DNA from: Sphingomonadales bacterium
GTDB taxonomy: Bacteria > Pseudomonadota > Alphaproteobacteria > Sphingomonadales > Sphingomonadaceae
Length of the DNA: 64,000 bases
Assembly: GCA_016714795.1 (NCBI GenBank)
Contig: JADKCA010000001.1
Coordinates: 372,001 to 436,000, forward strand
Direction of reading: 5' to 3'
Under the pieces are notes generated by a model. It searched no databases, was not told where the DNA came from, and saw only the letters and a program-made list of their open reading frames with translations. A program made the translations under genes and the position numbers. Position 1 is the first letter of the stretch. Each line of letters opens with the position of its first letter. Below are positions 17,512 to 26,055 of the stretch, in pieces.

Positions 17512-18249
17512 ATGGTTGTTCCTCACTGGCCCCTATCCGGCCTGCTGGCCCTGATGCTGAGCGGGAGCTGCATGGCTGCTGAACCGCGCTCGTCGCGCAA
17601 GCCGCATCTCGCCATCGAAGCGCACCTGCCCGATGCGCCTGAAGACAATGATGTGACCATTGGGAAGGAAAAGGGCTTCGCGCCGGGGGACCGGCTGTCG
17701 GTGGAGATATTTGGCCTGCCAGAGCTGGGCCGGACGGTGCTGGTCAACCCGAACGGGGATATTCAGTTGCCGATGATCGGCACGATCCGGGCCGCCGGTG
17801 AAACCATCCCGAGCCTGACCGGAATCGTGCGGGCGCAACTCATGCTGCATTATGTCCGCGATCCGCAGGTGACGGTCTCGCTGGTTGCAATGGCGACACC
17901 GACCATCTGGGTGCGCGGCGATGTGCGGACGCCTGGCGCGATTCCGGTGACGCCGCAAACCAGCCTGATTTCCGTGCTTGATGTCGCCAATGTCCGTGAT
18001 CTCAAGTCGGCGGATGCGCCTATCCTTCTGTTTCGAACGGTGGACGGGACGCGTCTGATCGCGCGCTTCTCGCTCAGCCAGCTGCGGGCGGGCAAAGGAG
18101 TCGCGCCGCCGCTTTATGTCGGAGACGTGGTCCATGTCGGGCCGGATCGGCTCAGCCGTAAGGATTTGAAGGTGCTGACCCCGCAAGCGGGCAAATTCTA
18201 CCAGCTGGCCGCCTTTCCGGCTGATATGGCAACCCCATCAGGCCAGTGA
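17512..18249 (+). CDS. Polysaccharide export outer-membrane protein (Wza-like)
   Basis: A 245-residue exported protein with a Poly_export domain. After a signal sequence ending near residue 23 (a cysteine in LMLSGSCMAAE resembles, but does not fit well, a lipobox) comes the family start FAPGDRLSVEIFGLPELG and the VLVNPNGDIQLPMIGTI strand pair. A SLBB-like beta-grasp region follows (about 140-185, IWVRGDVRTPGAIPV). It would form the outer-membrane or periplasmic ring of a Wzy- or ABC-dependent exporter. The ATG at 17512 has GGAGACGG upstream. It is divergent from wecB-wecC; no Wzc-type partner is visible in the window. Confidence 0.85.
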   Translation: MVVPHWPLSGLLALMLSGSCMAAEPRSSRKPHLAIEAHLPDAPEDNDVTIGKEKGFAPGDRLSVEIFGLPELGRTVLVNPNGDIQLPMIGTIRAAGETIPSLTGIVRAQLMLHYVRDPQVTVSLVAMATPTIWVRGDVRTPGAIPVTPQTSLISVLDVANVRDLKSADAPILLFRTVDGTRLIARFSLSQLRAGKGVAPPLYVGDVVHVGPDRLSRKDLKVLTPQAGKFYQLAAFPADMATPSGQ

Positions 18250-18990
18250 GGTATTGGCCTCAATCTGCCGCGCGGCGGCGCTGAGCAGGGCGAGCAACTC
18301 GGGTTCGGACATCAGCGGCGCACGCGCTGTCGAGCGGGAGGTTGAAATGGCGGCGAGCACGGTTCCGTCTGGCCCATGTACCGGCACGGCAAGGCAGCGC
18401 AGGCCCGCATCCACTTCCTCATCATCCACGGCATAGCCCTGACTGCGCACCCGCATCAGTTCGGCACGCAGCGCATCGGGGTCGGTAATGGTTCGCGGCG
18501 TCAGCGCGATGAACGGGCCGGTACCCAGATAGGCCTAGCGCGCGACAAAAGGCAGATTGGCCAGCAGCACCTTCCCAATGCCCGAACAATAGGCCTCCAG
18601 TTGCATCCCCACCCGCGTGAACAGCGAATTGGAACCGCGGCCGGTTTTCAGGCGATAGGTCACCATGTCATTTTCGAACGTGCCGAGTTGCACCACGCAC
18701 CGTGTTTGCGCGGCCAGCCTGTCCAGAAGGGGGGCGGATGCGGCGGCGATCAGCTGCTTGGTGTCGATCAGGCTCGCCAGCGCGCGCAGCTTTGGGCCTG
18801 CCAGATGGCGGCCATAGCCTGCCGGGGACAGAAAACCGGCTGAGACGAGTGCCGCCACATGCCGGTGCGCAGAAGCCACGGGAATGCCCGTCCGTCGCGC
18901 GATAGCCGCCACGCTGGACGCGCCGCCATCGGTAATGACGGCCTCCAGAAGATCGAGATTGCGTGTCGGCGCTGCAAGAGTTTCCCGCAT
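18238..18990 (-). pseudogene. IclR-family transcriptional regulator interrupted by an in-frame stop
   Basis: Translated on the minus strand from ATG at 18990, residues 1-151 read as an IclR regulator: a winged helix-turn-helix (AAIARRTGIPVASAHRHVAAL) and the start of the effector domain (YCSGIGKVLLANLP). A TAG at 18535-18537 then stops the frame. Directly after it, in the same frame, the family continues (AYLGTGPFIALTPRTITD) to the normal C-terminus at 18238. No bases are missing, so this is a single nonsense codon. The gene is divergent from the meta-cleavage operon, the usual position for its specific regulator. A truncated DNA-binding fragment could still be made. Confidence 0.88.
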
Positions 18991-19001
18991 CGTGGGAAAC
19001 T
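18979..19001. promoter_or_regulatory. Candidate IclR-type operator palindrome
   Basis: An 8-base perfect inverted repeat, AGTTTCCC and GGGAAACT, with a 7-base spacer. It covers the ATG of the iclR pseudogene (18988-18990) and lies about 70 bases before the hydratase start. Position and symmetry suit an autoregulatory and operon-controlling site for the neighbouring IclR protein; binding is inferred. Confidence 0.5.
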
Positions 19002-19070
19002 ATCGCACTCTGCCTCTGGCTGCAAATGCTTTGGCAGATTATCCTCCTGTGCACAGAGAGAGGACATGTC

Positions 19071-19856
19071 ATGACCGATCCCCAACATGATGCCGCCGCG
19101 CGGGCGTTGCGCGATGCCTATTTCAAGGGCGCGATTGCGCCGATGCGGCAATGGCTCGACCCCGTCGACATTGCCGGAGCCTATGCCGTGCAGGCGATCA
19201 ACACCCGCTTCTGGATGGATCAGGGCCGCCGTATCGTCGGGCGCAAGGCGGGCCTGACCGCCAAGGCCGTGCAGCAGCAGCTGGGCGTCGATCAGCCCGA
19301 TTTTGGCGTGCTGTTTGATGATATGGAGATCAAGGACGGCGGCACGCTTGATCCCGCGCGCTGTCTGCAACCCAAGGCGGAGGCGGAAATCGCCTTCGTG
19401 CTGGGCGCGGACCTGCTGGACCCGAACACGACGGCTGAAATGGCGGGCGCAGCGGTTGCGACAGTGCATGCGGCCATCGAAATCGTCGATAGCCGCATTG
19501 CAGACTGGAAAATCGCCTTTGCGGATACGGTGGCAGACAATGGCTCCTCGGCCTTTTATGTTCTTTCGGAAGTCGGCAAGCCGCTCGCCGGGCTCGACAT
19601 TTACAGCGCGGGCATGGTGATGGAGATGAACGGCCAGATCGTCTCCTTGGGGGCAGGGGCCGCAGCGCTGGGCCATCCGCTCAATGCGGCCGCCTGGCTG
19701 GCCTCCACGCTGGCGCAACGCGGGGAGCCGCTGCGCAAGGGTGATGTGCTGCTGGCGGGTGCGCTTGGCCCGATGGTCACGATGACGCCCGGCGATCATG
19801 TGCGCACCGTCGTTGGCGGCATTGGCGAAGTTCAATTCACATATGGAAAGGCTTAA
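19071..19856 (+). CDS. mhpD: 2-oxopent-4-enoate hydratase (2-keto-4-pentenoate hydratase family)
   Basis: A 261-residue member of the hydratase/4-oxalocrotonate decarboxylase family. It hydrates 2-hydroxypenta-2,4-dienoate to 4-hydroxy-2-oxovalerate in the lower meta-cleavage pathway of aromatic degradation. Recognisable segments are GRKAGLTAKAVQQQLGV, PDFGVLFDDM, the metal-binding KAEAEIAFVLG and AIEIVDSRIADWK. The close relative 4-oxalocrotonate decarboxylase cannot be excluded on sequence alone. The ATG at 19071 follows AGAGGA. It is the first gene of a three-gene operon feeding straight into the dehydrogenase and aldolase; the ring-cleavage genes are not in the window. Confidence 0.9.
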   Translation: MTDPQHDAAARALRDAYFKGAIAPMRQWLDPVDIAGAYAVQAINTRFWMDQGRRIVGRKAGLTAKAVQQQLGVDQPDFGVLFDDMEIKDGGTLDPARCLQPKAEAEIAFVLGADLLDPNTTAEMAGAAVATVHAAIEIVDSRIADWKIAFADTVADNGSSAFYVLSEVGKPLAGLDIYSAGMVMEMNGQIVSLGAGAAALGHPLNAAAWLASTLAQRGEPLRKGDVLLAGALGPMVTMTPGDHVRTVVGGIGEVQFTYGKA

Positions 19857-19860
19857 TCCC

Positions 19861-20805
19861 ATGGCGAAGACTCCGAATGGCAAGACCAGGGTGGCCATTA
19901 TCGGCTCGGGCAATATCGGCACCGATCTGATGATCAAGATCATGCGACTCTCCAAGACGTTGGAGATGGGTGCATTTGTGGGGATCGACCCCGAATCGGA
20001 TGGGCTGAAGCGCGCCGCGCGCATGGGCGTGCCGATCACGGCGGAAGGCATTGAAGGCCTGGTTGCCATGCCCGAATTCGCGGACATCAAGATCGTGTTC
20101 GACGCAACCTCGGCAGGTGCGCACCACAAGCACAATGCGGTGCTGCAAGCGCATGGCAAGCGTGTGGTGGACCTCACCCCCGCCGCCATCGGCCCTTACA
20201 CCATCCCGCCGGTCAACGGGCTCGATCATCTCGACGCGCCCAACGTCAACATGGTGACGTGCGGTGGGCAGGCGACGATCCCCATCGTTCACGCCGTCAA
20301 TCGCGTGTCCAAGGTTCATTATGGCGAGATTGTCGCTTCGATCAGTTCCAAAAGCGCAGGCCCCGGCACGCGCGCCAATATCGACGAGTTCACCGAAACC
20401 ACCTCTCAGGCGATCTGCCAGGTGGGCGGCGCGACGCGGGGCAAGGCGATCATCATCCTCAACCCCGCCGAACCGCCGCTGATCATGCGCGATACCGTCT
20501 ATTGCCTGTGCGAGGATGGAGACCGCGCGGCGATTGCCAAATCGGTGGAAGACATGGTCGCCGAAGTGCAAACCTATGTGCCCGGCTATCGCCTCAAACA
20601 GGCGGTGCAGTTCGAAAGCATCGGCGACAACAAGCCGCTGCGCATTCCCGAAATGGGTGGCGAGTTTACCGGCCTGAAGGTGACGGTCTTCCTCGAAGTC
20701 GAAGGGGCTGCGCACTACCTCCCGGCCTATGCCGGCAATCTCGACATCATGACTTCGGCTGGGCTGCGGACGGCCGAGCGAATCGCTGAAAGGATGGGCG
20801 CATGA
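19861..20805 (+). CDS. mhpF: Acetaldehyde dehydrogenase (acylating)
   Basis: A 314-residue enzyme converting acetaldehyde, NAD and CoA to acetyl-CoA. It has an N-terminal Rossmann motif (VAIIGSGNIGTDLM, about residues 11-24) and the catalytic cysteine at about C134 in MVTCGGQATIP. SKSAGPGTRANIDEFTETTS, a segment typical of the DmpF/MhpF family, follows. It physically associates with the aldolase encoded next, so that acetaldehyde is channelled; this is established for the family. The start codon is four bases after the hydratase stop, and its own stop overlaps the aldolase start by four bases. Confidence 0.96.
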   Translation: MAKTPNGKTRVAIIGSGNIGTDLMIKIMRLSKTLEMGAFVGIDPESDGLKRAARMGVPITAEGIEGLVAMPEFADIKIVFDATSAGAHHKHNAVLQAHGKRVVDLTPAAIGPYTIPPVNGLDHLDAPNVNMVTCGGQATIPIVHAVNRVSKVHYGEIVASISSKSAGPGTRANIDEFTETTSQAICQVGGATRGKAIIILNPAEPPLIMRDTVYCLCEDGDRAAIAKSVEDMVAEVQTYVPGYRLKQAVQFESIGDNKPLRIPEMGGEFTGLKVTVFLEVEGAAHYLPAYAGNLDIMTSAGLRTAERIAERMGA

Positions 20806-21836
20806 CATTCGATCCCACAACCACCAAGCTTTACATTCAGGACGTGACCCTGCGCGACGGGATGCACGCCATTCGCCATCAATATGGCCTTGATCATGTC
20901 AAAGCCATCGCCAAGGCGCTCGACAATGCCAAGGTGGATGCCATCGAAGTCGCGCATGGCGACGGCCTGCAAGGCTCCAGCTTCAACTATGGCTTTGGCG
21001 CCTACACCGATTGGGACTGGATCGGCGCAGTCGCCGAAGTGCTGGAGCATAGCGTGCTCACCACGCTGCTGCTGCCCGGCATCGGAACGGTGCATGATCT
21101 GAAGCATGCCTATGAAATGGGCGTCCGCTCGGTCCGCATCGCCACGCACTGCACCGAAGCGGATGTCTCGAAACAGCATATCGAGGCCGCGCGCAATCTG
21201 GGCATGGACGTCTCCGGCTTTCTGATGATGAGCCATATGACCGCGCCCGAAGCGCTGGCCAGCCAAGCCAAGCTGATGGAAGATTATGGCGCGCACTGCG
21301 TCTATGTGACGGACTCAGGCGGCGCGATGAACATGGATGAATATGCTGCGCGCTGTCAGGCTTATGATCGGGTTCTGAAGCCTGAAACGCAGCGTGGCGT
21401 CCATGCCCACCACAATCTGTCGCTGGGCGTCGCCAACTCGATTGTCGCGGTGCAGAATGGCGCGATCCGTGTGGATGCGAGCCTTGCGGGCATGGGGGCA
21501 GGGGCGGGCAATGCGCCGCTCGAAGTCTTCATTGCCGCCGTGGACCGCATGGGCTGGAACCATGGCTGTGACCTCTACACGCTGATGGATGCTGCCGAGG
21601 ATCTGGTGCGCCCCTTGCAGGACCGGCCAGTGCGGGTGGACCGCGAGACGCTGACTTTGGGTTATGCGGGCGTTTATTCCAGCTTCCTGCGCCATGCGGA
21701 GAAGGCCGGGCAGGATTATGGCGTGGATACGCGCGCGATCCTGACCGAAGTGGGCAAGCGAAAAATGGTGGGGGGTCAGGAAGACATGATCGTCGATATC
21801 GCGCTTGATATGGTGAAGGCCGCCTCTTCAAACTGA
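20802..21836 (+). CDS. mhpE: 4-hydroxy-2-oxovalerate aldolase
   Basis: A 344-residue class II aldolase of the HMGL-like family with a C-terminal DmpG communication domain. It splits 4-hydroxy-2-oxovalerate into pyruvate and acetaldehyde. The active-site entry is DVTLRDGMHAIRHQY (R18, D19 and H22 about), the metal-binding histidines are in GVHAHHNLSLG near residue 200, and the glycine-rich LAGMGAGAGNAPLE follows. The C-terminal 60 residues form the helical domain that docks on the acylating dehydrogenase. It is the last gene of the operon, followed by a strong terminator. Confidence 0.96.
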   Translation: MTFDPTTTKLYIQDVTLRDGMHAIRHQYGLDHVKAIAKALDNAKVDAIEVAHGDGLQGSSFNYGFGAYTDWDWIGAVAEVLEHSVLTTLLLPGIGTVHDLKHAYEMGVRSVRIATHCTEADVSKQHIEAARNLGMDVSGFLMMSHMTAPEALASQAKLMEDYGAHCVYVTDSGGAMNMDEYAARCQAYDRVLKPETQRGVHAHHNLSLGVANSIVAVQNGAIRVDASLAGMGAGAGNAPLEVFIAAVDRMGWNHGCDLYTLMDAAEDLVRPLQDRPVRVDRETLTLGYAGVYSSFLRHAEKAGQDYGVDTRAILTEVGKRKMVGGQEDMIVDIALDMVKAASSN

Positions 21837-21840
21837 AACG

Positions 21841-21872
21841 AAAAAGGGCGGCCCCGAAGGACCGCCCTTTTT
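21841..21872. terminator. Bidirectional intrinsic terminator
   Basis: A perfect 11-bp stem (21841-21851 with 21862-21872), five A/T pairs then GGGCGG/CCGCCC, with a 10-base loop. The A-run on one side and T-run on the other make it an intrinsic terminator in both directions. It serves the aldolase operon from the left and rpsD from the right, whose stop codons flank it. Confidence 0.93.
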
Positions 21873-21894
21873 CTGTCGGCGATGCCGAACCGGA

Positions 21895-22509
21895 TCAGCG
21901 CGAATAGAATTCGACGACCAGATTCGGTTCCATCTTCACCGGATAGGGCACTTCATCCAGCGTCGGCACGCGGGTGAAGGTTACCTTGGCCGCGCCATCG
22001 GGGGCCAGATAATCGGGAATGTCACGCTCGGTCAGGCTCTGCGCTTCGATCACCAGCGCCATTTCCTGCGCCTTGTTCGACAGCGTGATTTCCATGCCAA
22101 CATCCACGCGACGCGAAGCAATGTTGCACTTGATGCCGTTCACGCGGACATGGCCGTGCGAGACGAGCTGACGTGCCGCGAAAATGGTCGGGGCGAACTT
22201 GGCGCGATAGACGATCGCGTCGAGGCGGCGTTCCAGCAGGCCGATCAGGTTCTGGCTGGTATCGCCCTTCATGCGGTCCGCGTCCTGATAGGAGCGCTTG
22301 AACTGCTTTTCGGTGATGTCGCCATAATAGCCCTTCAGCTTCTGCTTGGCGCGCAGCTGCATGCCATAGTCGGACAGCTTGCCCTTGCGGCGCTGGCCGT
22401 GCTGGCCGGGGCCATATTCACGCTTGTTGACCGGGCTCTTGGGGCGACCCCAGATATTTTCACCCAGACGGCGGTCGAGCTTGTACTTGGCGCTGTGGCG
22501 CTTCGACAT
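21895..22509 (-). CDS. rpsD: 30S ribosomal protein S4
   Basis: A 204-residue primary-binding protein of the small ribosomal subunit. The N-terminal RHSAKYKLDRRLGENIWG, the central RMKGDTSQNLIGLLERRLD and the S4 RNA-binding domain (ARQLVSHGHVRVNG) are all present at the usual spacing. It stands as a single gene, away from the alpha operon, which is common in alphaproteobacteria. It lacks the zinc-finger cysteines of the C+ type, so it is a C- S4. Its terminator is shared with the convergent aldolase operon. Confidence 0.98.
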   Translation of the reverse strand: MSKRHSAKYKLDRRLGENIWGRPKSPVNKREYGPGQHGQRRKGKLSDYGMQLRAKQKLKGYYGDITEKQFKRSYQDADRMKGDTSQNLIGLLERRLDAIVYRAKFAPTIFAARQLVSHGHVRVNGIKCNIASRRVDVGMEITLSNKAQEMALVIEAQSLTERDIPDYLAPDGAAKVTFTRVPTLDEVPYPVKMEPNLVVEFYSR

Positions 22510-22657
22510 ATTCTGTCTCCAATTGCGTTCATGTTCTGCCCGGACCCGCGCGACCCTTGCAAAAACAAGGGCCGGACACCTGCTTCACCGGACGTGCAGG
22601 GTCAATTGCGAAGGCGCGGCCTTAGCGGCTGGAGCGCGAAAGTCAAGGCGGGCGTGG

Positions 22658-22900
22658 CTATTGCGGAAGGTTGCGGCGGTTTTCCAGCGCGCGCTCGGCA
22701 TTGGCACCGTTGAGCTTGTCGATTTCGGCCCATTCGGCGCGCGTCTTGCAGATGCGGCGCGGCAGGATGGTGCCGGTTTCGGCAGATTCGCGGCAAACCT
22801 TCTTCTGCATCGGATCTTTGGGCGCATCATCATGGCCCTTTCTGGCGATGGCAGGCGAGACTGAGAGCGCAAGCGCCAACAGGGATACGGTGATACGCAC
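22658..22900 (-). CDS. Small secreted protein of unknown function
   Basis: An 80-residue protein starting at GTG 22900 with a good AGGAG upstream. A signal peptide of about 19 residues (MRITVSLLALALSVSPAIA) is followed by a short, charged mature part with two cysteines in KVCRESAETGT and RRICKTRAEW, a pattern that recurs in small periplasmic proteins of sphingomonads and could form one disulphide. The C-terminus is asparagine- and arginine-rich. No enzymatic motif is visible. It stands alone between priA and rpsD on the same strand. Confidence 0.75.
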   Translation of the reverse strand: MRITVSLLALALSVSPAIARKGHDDAPKDPMQKKVCRESAETGTILPRRICKTRAEWAEIDKLNGANAERALENRRNLPQ

Positions 22901-22972
22901 GGCAGATACTCCTGAAATTCCTGAATAATCGTTCGTAACATTATTGCGGGCGCGGCTTCAACCCCGCCCTGA

Positions 22973-25153
22973 TCACACGAAGCTATAGGGGTCTACATCC
23001 ACACTCACACGGACCGAGCGGGGCCATTCGAGCGCGCCCAGCCAGTCGCGGATCACGGCCTGAACATCCAGCGCGCGACGGGCATGGACGAGCAGGCGCA
23101 TCCGGTGCCGCCCGCGCAGCATGGCGAGCGGCGCAGGGGCGGGGCCATAAACAGACATGCCCTCCACGTCCGGTGCCATTTTTGCGATCAATTGTGCGGT
23201 ATTAACCATATCCTGCTGATTTTCCGAGGAAATGATGATTCCGGCAAAGCGACCAAAAGGGGGTGCATTGGCTTCTCGCCGGGCTTCGGTCTCGGCGGCG
23301 TAAAAGCTTTCCGCGTCGCCAGACACGAGCGCGCGGATCACCGGCGCGTTGGGCGCATGGGTCTGCACCAGCACGCGCCCCGGCTTTTCGCCGCGCCCGG
23401 CGCGTCCGGCCACCTGCATGATCTGCTGGAAACTCCGCTCTGCCGCCCGCAAATCTCCGCCTTGCAGGCCCAGATCGGCGTCCACCACGCCCACCAGCGT
23501 GAGATTGGGGAAGTGATAGCCCTTGGTGACGAGCTGCGTACCAATGACGATGTCGATTTCGCCCGCTTCCATCCGCCCCACAAATTCGGCGACCTTGGCG
23601 GGAGACCAGAGCGTATCCGACGTCACAATGGCGCGTCGGGCTTCGGGAAACAGCGCGCCCACTTCATCGGCAATCCGTTCCACGCCGGGGCCGCAGGCGA
23701 CCAGCGCGTCTTCCGTCGCGCATTCGGGGCAGGCGCGGGGTGGGGGTATGGTGTGGCCGCAATGATGGCATTGCAGGCGGTTGAGCAGGCGATGCTCCAC
23801 CATCCATGCCGTGCAATTGGGGCATTGGAAGCGATGCCCGCATTGGCGGCATAGCGTGAGCGGGGCAAAGCCGCGCCGGTTGAGGAACAGCAGGGATTGC
23901 TCGCCACGCTCCAGCGTTTCCGCCAGTGCCGCCACAAGCGGCGGGGCGAGCCACTGCCCGCGCGGCGGCGGGTTGGCGAGCATGTCTATCGCCGCCACAT
24001 CCGGCATTTCCGCGCCGCCAAACCGCGCGGGCAGGCGTACTTCCTCATACCGTCCCTGCTCGATCTGGATGCGCGTTTCGATGGCAGGCGTCGCGCTGGC
24101 AAGGATGACCGGGCACTGCTCGAACCGCGCGCGCATCACTGCCACGTCGCGGGCGTGATATTGCACACCCTCTTCCTGCTTGAAGCTGGTTTCATGCGCC
24201 TCATCGACCACGATCAGTCCGAGATTGCGATAGGGCAGGAACAGCGCGGACCGCGCGCCCACCGTTACCATCGCCTCACCCTTGATGATGGATCGCCACG
24301 CCCTGCGGCGCTGGGATTGGCGCAAATCGGAATGCCATGACACGGGGACATGGCCAAAACGTGCTTCAAAGCGGCGAAGGAAAGGTTCCGTCAACGCAAT
24401 CTCTGGCAAAAGAACCAGCGTTTGCAGGCCCTTGCGAATCGCTTCGGCAATGGCTTCGAAATAGGTTTCGGTCTTGCCAGAGCCTGTGACGCCGTCGAGC
24501 ACGATGGGCGCGAAGGCCTGGTCTTTCACAGCGGAAACCAGCCGGTCCGCCACGCTCTGCTGGGCTGCGTTGAGCTCTGGCCGGGCATGGTCCGGATCGG
24601 GAGCCATATAGGGCGTGTCGATGGTGACGCTTACAGCATCGAGCGCGCCCAACTTCACAAGGCCTCTGATAACTGCCTCGGAAACATCTGAAATCAAGGT
24701 TAATTCCTTGATAAGTCCCTGGCGATCCCCGATCCGTTCCAGCGCCTGTGCACGCTGTGGCGTCAGGCGGTCTGGCACCTGCCCGGATACGCGATATTCG
24801 GTGACGGTGGGCGAAGGCTCCAGCGCGGCGGCAGAAGACAGCACCATCCGCAAGACAGCCGCAGGCAGCGCGAGATAATAATTGGCGGTCCATTCAACCA
24901 GTCGCCGCAATGGCGCACCCAGTGGCGGCACATCATAGACCTGAATCAGGTTGCGCAGGCGATTGTCTCCCACCTCTCCGGCGGAGGGCATGGCCTCTTC
25001 CTCCCACACCACACCGACCAACTGGCGCGGGCCAAGCGGGGCGAGCACGATGCTGCCTGGTTCCACCGTCATGCCATAAGGCACGCGATAATCGAGCGGA
25101 CCAAGGGCGGGATTGAGCAGGATAACGCGCGCGCGGGACATGCGCGCCCTCAT
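22973..25153 (-). CDS. priA: Primosomal protein N' (replication restart helicase PriA)
   Basis: A 726-residue superfamily 2 helicase that recognises abandoned replication forks and reloads the replisome. The 3'-DNA-binding region comes first, then the helicase core with Walker A (LDGVTGSGKTETYFEA), DEAH box (LIVVDEAHETSFKQEEG) and motif III (ILASATPAIET). A zinc-binding module with four paired cysteine knuckles (CRQCGHRFQCPNC and, further on, CHHCGH and CPEC) interrupts the second lobe. Two in-frame ATGs are possible; the one at 25141 (MSRARVILLNPALG) gives the usual N-terminus and may be the real one. Confidence 0.97.
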   Translation of the reverse strand: MRARMSRARVILLNPALGPLDYRVPYGMTVEPGSIVLAPLGPRQLVGVVWEEEAMPSAGEVGDNRLRNLIQVYDVPPLGAPLRRLVEWTANYYLALPAAVLRMVLSSAAALEPSPTVTEYRVSGQVPDRLTPQRAQALERIGDRQGLIKELTLISDVSEAVIRGLVKLGALDAVSVTIDTPYMAPDPDHARPELNAAQQSVADRLVSAVKDQAFAPIVLDGVTGSGKTETYFEAIAEAIRKGLQTLVLLPEIALTEPFLRRFEARFGHVPVSWHSDLRQSQRRRAWRSIIKGEAMVTVGARSALFLPYRNLGLIVVDEAHETSFKQEEGVQYHARDVAVMRARFEQCPVILASATPAIETRIQIEQGRYEEVRLPARFGGAEMPDVAAIDMLANPPPRGQWLAPPLVAALAETLERGEQSLLFLNRRGFAPLTLCRQCGHRFQCPNCTAWMVEHRLLNRLQCHHCGHTIPPPRACPECATEDALVACGPGVERIADEVGALFPEARRAIVTSDTLWSPAKVAEFVGRMEAGEIDIVIGTQLVTKGYHFPNLTLVGVVDADLGLQGGDLRAAERSFQQIMQVAGRAGRGEKPGRVLVQTHAPNAPVIRALVSGDAESFYAAETEARREANAPPFGRFAGIIISSENQQDMVNTAQLIAKMAPDVEGMSVYGPAPAPLAMLRGRHRMRLLVHARRALDVQAVIRDWLGALEWPRSVRVSVDVDPYSFV

Positions 25154-25243
25154 GCGCCAAGCAGCGGTTGCGCGGAAGCATCAATTTGATAGTCTTGTCA
25201 TTGGGCGTGTGGTGCCACACGCGTGTCGTCAAGGAGTCGCATC

Positions 25244-25933
25244 ATGGAAATGTCTCGCCGTTCGCTCGTTACTTCGGCTGCGGTGCTGCCGCTTCTGGCC
25301 CTTCCGGGATGCGCGGGCGGCCCCGGTTTCAATCTGGTGGACGCGATCCGGCGGCTGCTCAGCCTCTCCGCGCAGCGCGCTTTTGCGTCGTTGATCCGTG
25401 AAAACGGCTTTCTGGATGACCAGTTGGCGCGCGTGGCTTTGCCCGATGCGCTGGGCGGAGAAACGGGCGGGCTGATCGTCTCCACCATCCTGAAAAGCAG
25501 CGCGTTTCGCGGCCGTCTGACCAAACAGGTCAACCGCGCGGCGGAAAAGGGCGCGGAAATGGCGGCTCCCATCGTGGCGGATGCGATCCGCACGGTGGGT
25601 GTGGAAGATGCCGTGGCGCTGGTCAAAGGCGGGCCGACAGCCGCCACCGACTTTCTGGAAGGAAAAATGGGTCTGGCGCTGGTGTCCGCCATGCTGCCCG
25701 GCATTGATGGCGGACTGAAACTGTTCGATTCCGGTATTGTAACCGAAGCGCTCAAATTGACGACCGGTATCGACTTTGCGGGATTGCGCGATGATGTCAG
25801 CCTCAAGGCGACAAAAGGCATCTATCGCGCCATGGGGCGCGAAGAGAGCGCCATCCGTGCCGATCCGGCCTCTACGCAGGATCCAATCCTGATTGGCGTT
25901 TTTGGTCTCGCTGGCCAGTCCGGGAGAGGTTGA
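25244..25933 (+). CDS. DUF4197 family lipoprotein
   Basis: A 229-residue protein with an N-terminal lipoprotein signal: RR, a hydrophobic run and the lipobox LPGC at about residues 20-23. The rest is an all-helical DUF4197 domain (SLSAQRAFASLIRENGFLDD, PLPDAL-like VALPDALGG, FRGRLTKQVNRAAEKGAEMA and a final ATKGIYRAMGREE). The family is widespread in proteobacteria and has no assigned function. The ATG at 25244 follows AAGGAG and is preferred over the upstream start at 25223. It is divergent from priA. Confidence 0.85.
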   Translation: MEMSRRSLVTSAAVLPLLALPGCAGGPGFNLVDAIRRLLSLSAQRAFASLIRENGFLDDQLARVALPDALGGETGGLIVSTILKSSAFRGRLTKQVNRAAEKGAEMAAPIVADAIRTVGVEDAVALVKGGPTAATDFLEGKMGLALVSAMLPGIDGGLKLFDSGIVTEALKLTTGIDFAGLRDDVSLKATKGIYRAMGREESAIRADPASTQDPILIGVFGLAGQSGRG

Positions 25934-26055
25934 GCGGGCCGAAGAATTGCTTCTGATCTTTCAAACCCGTTAGAGTCATTGGCCTTTTTTTCTCTCTTGT
26001 CACTTTGTTAACCAGATTCGGTTTAGCTTGGCCTTGAAATGCACTTGATGGGGAA

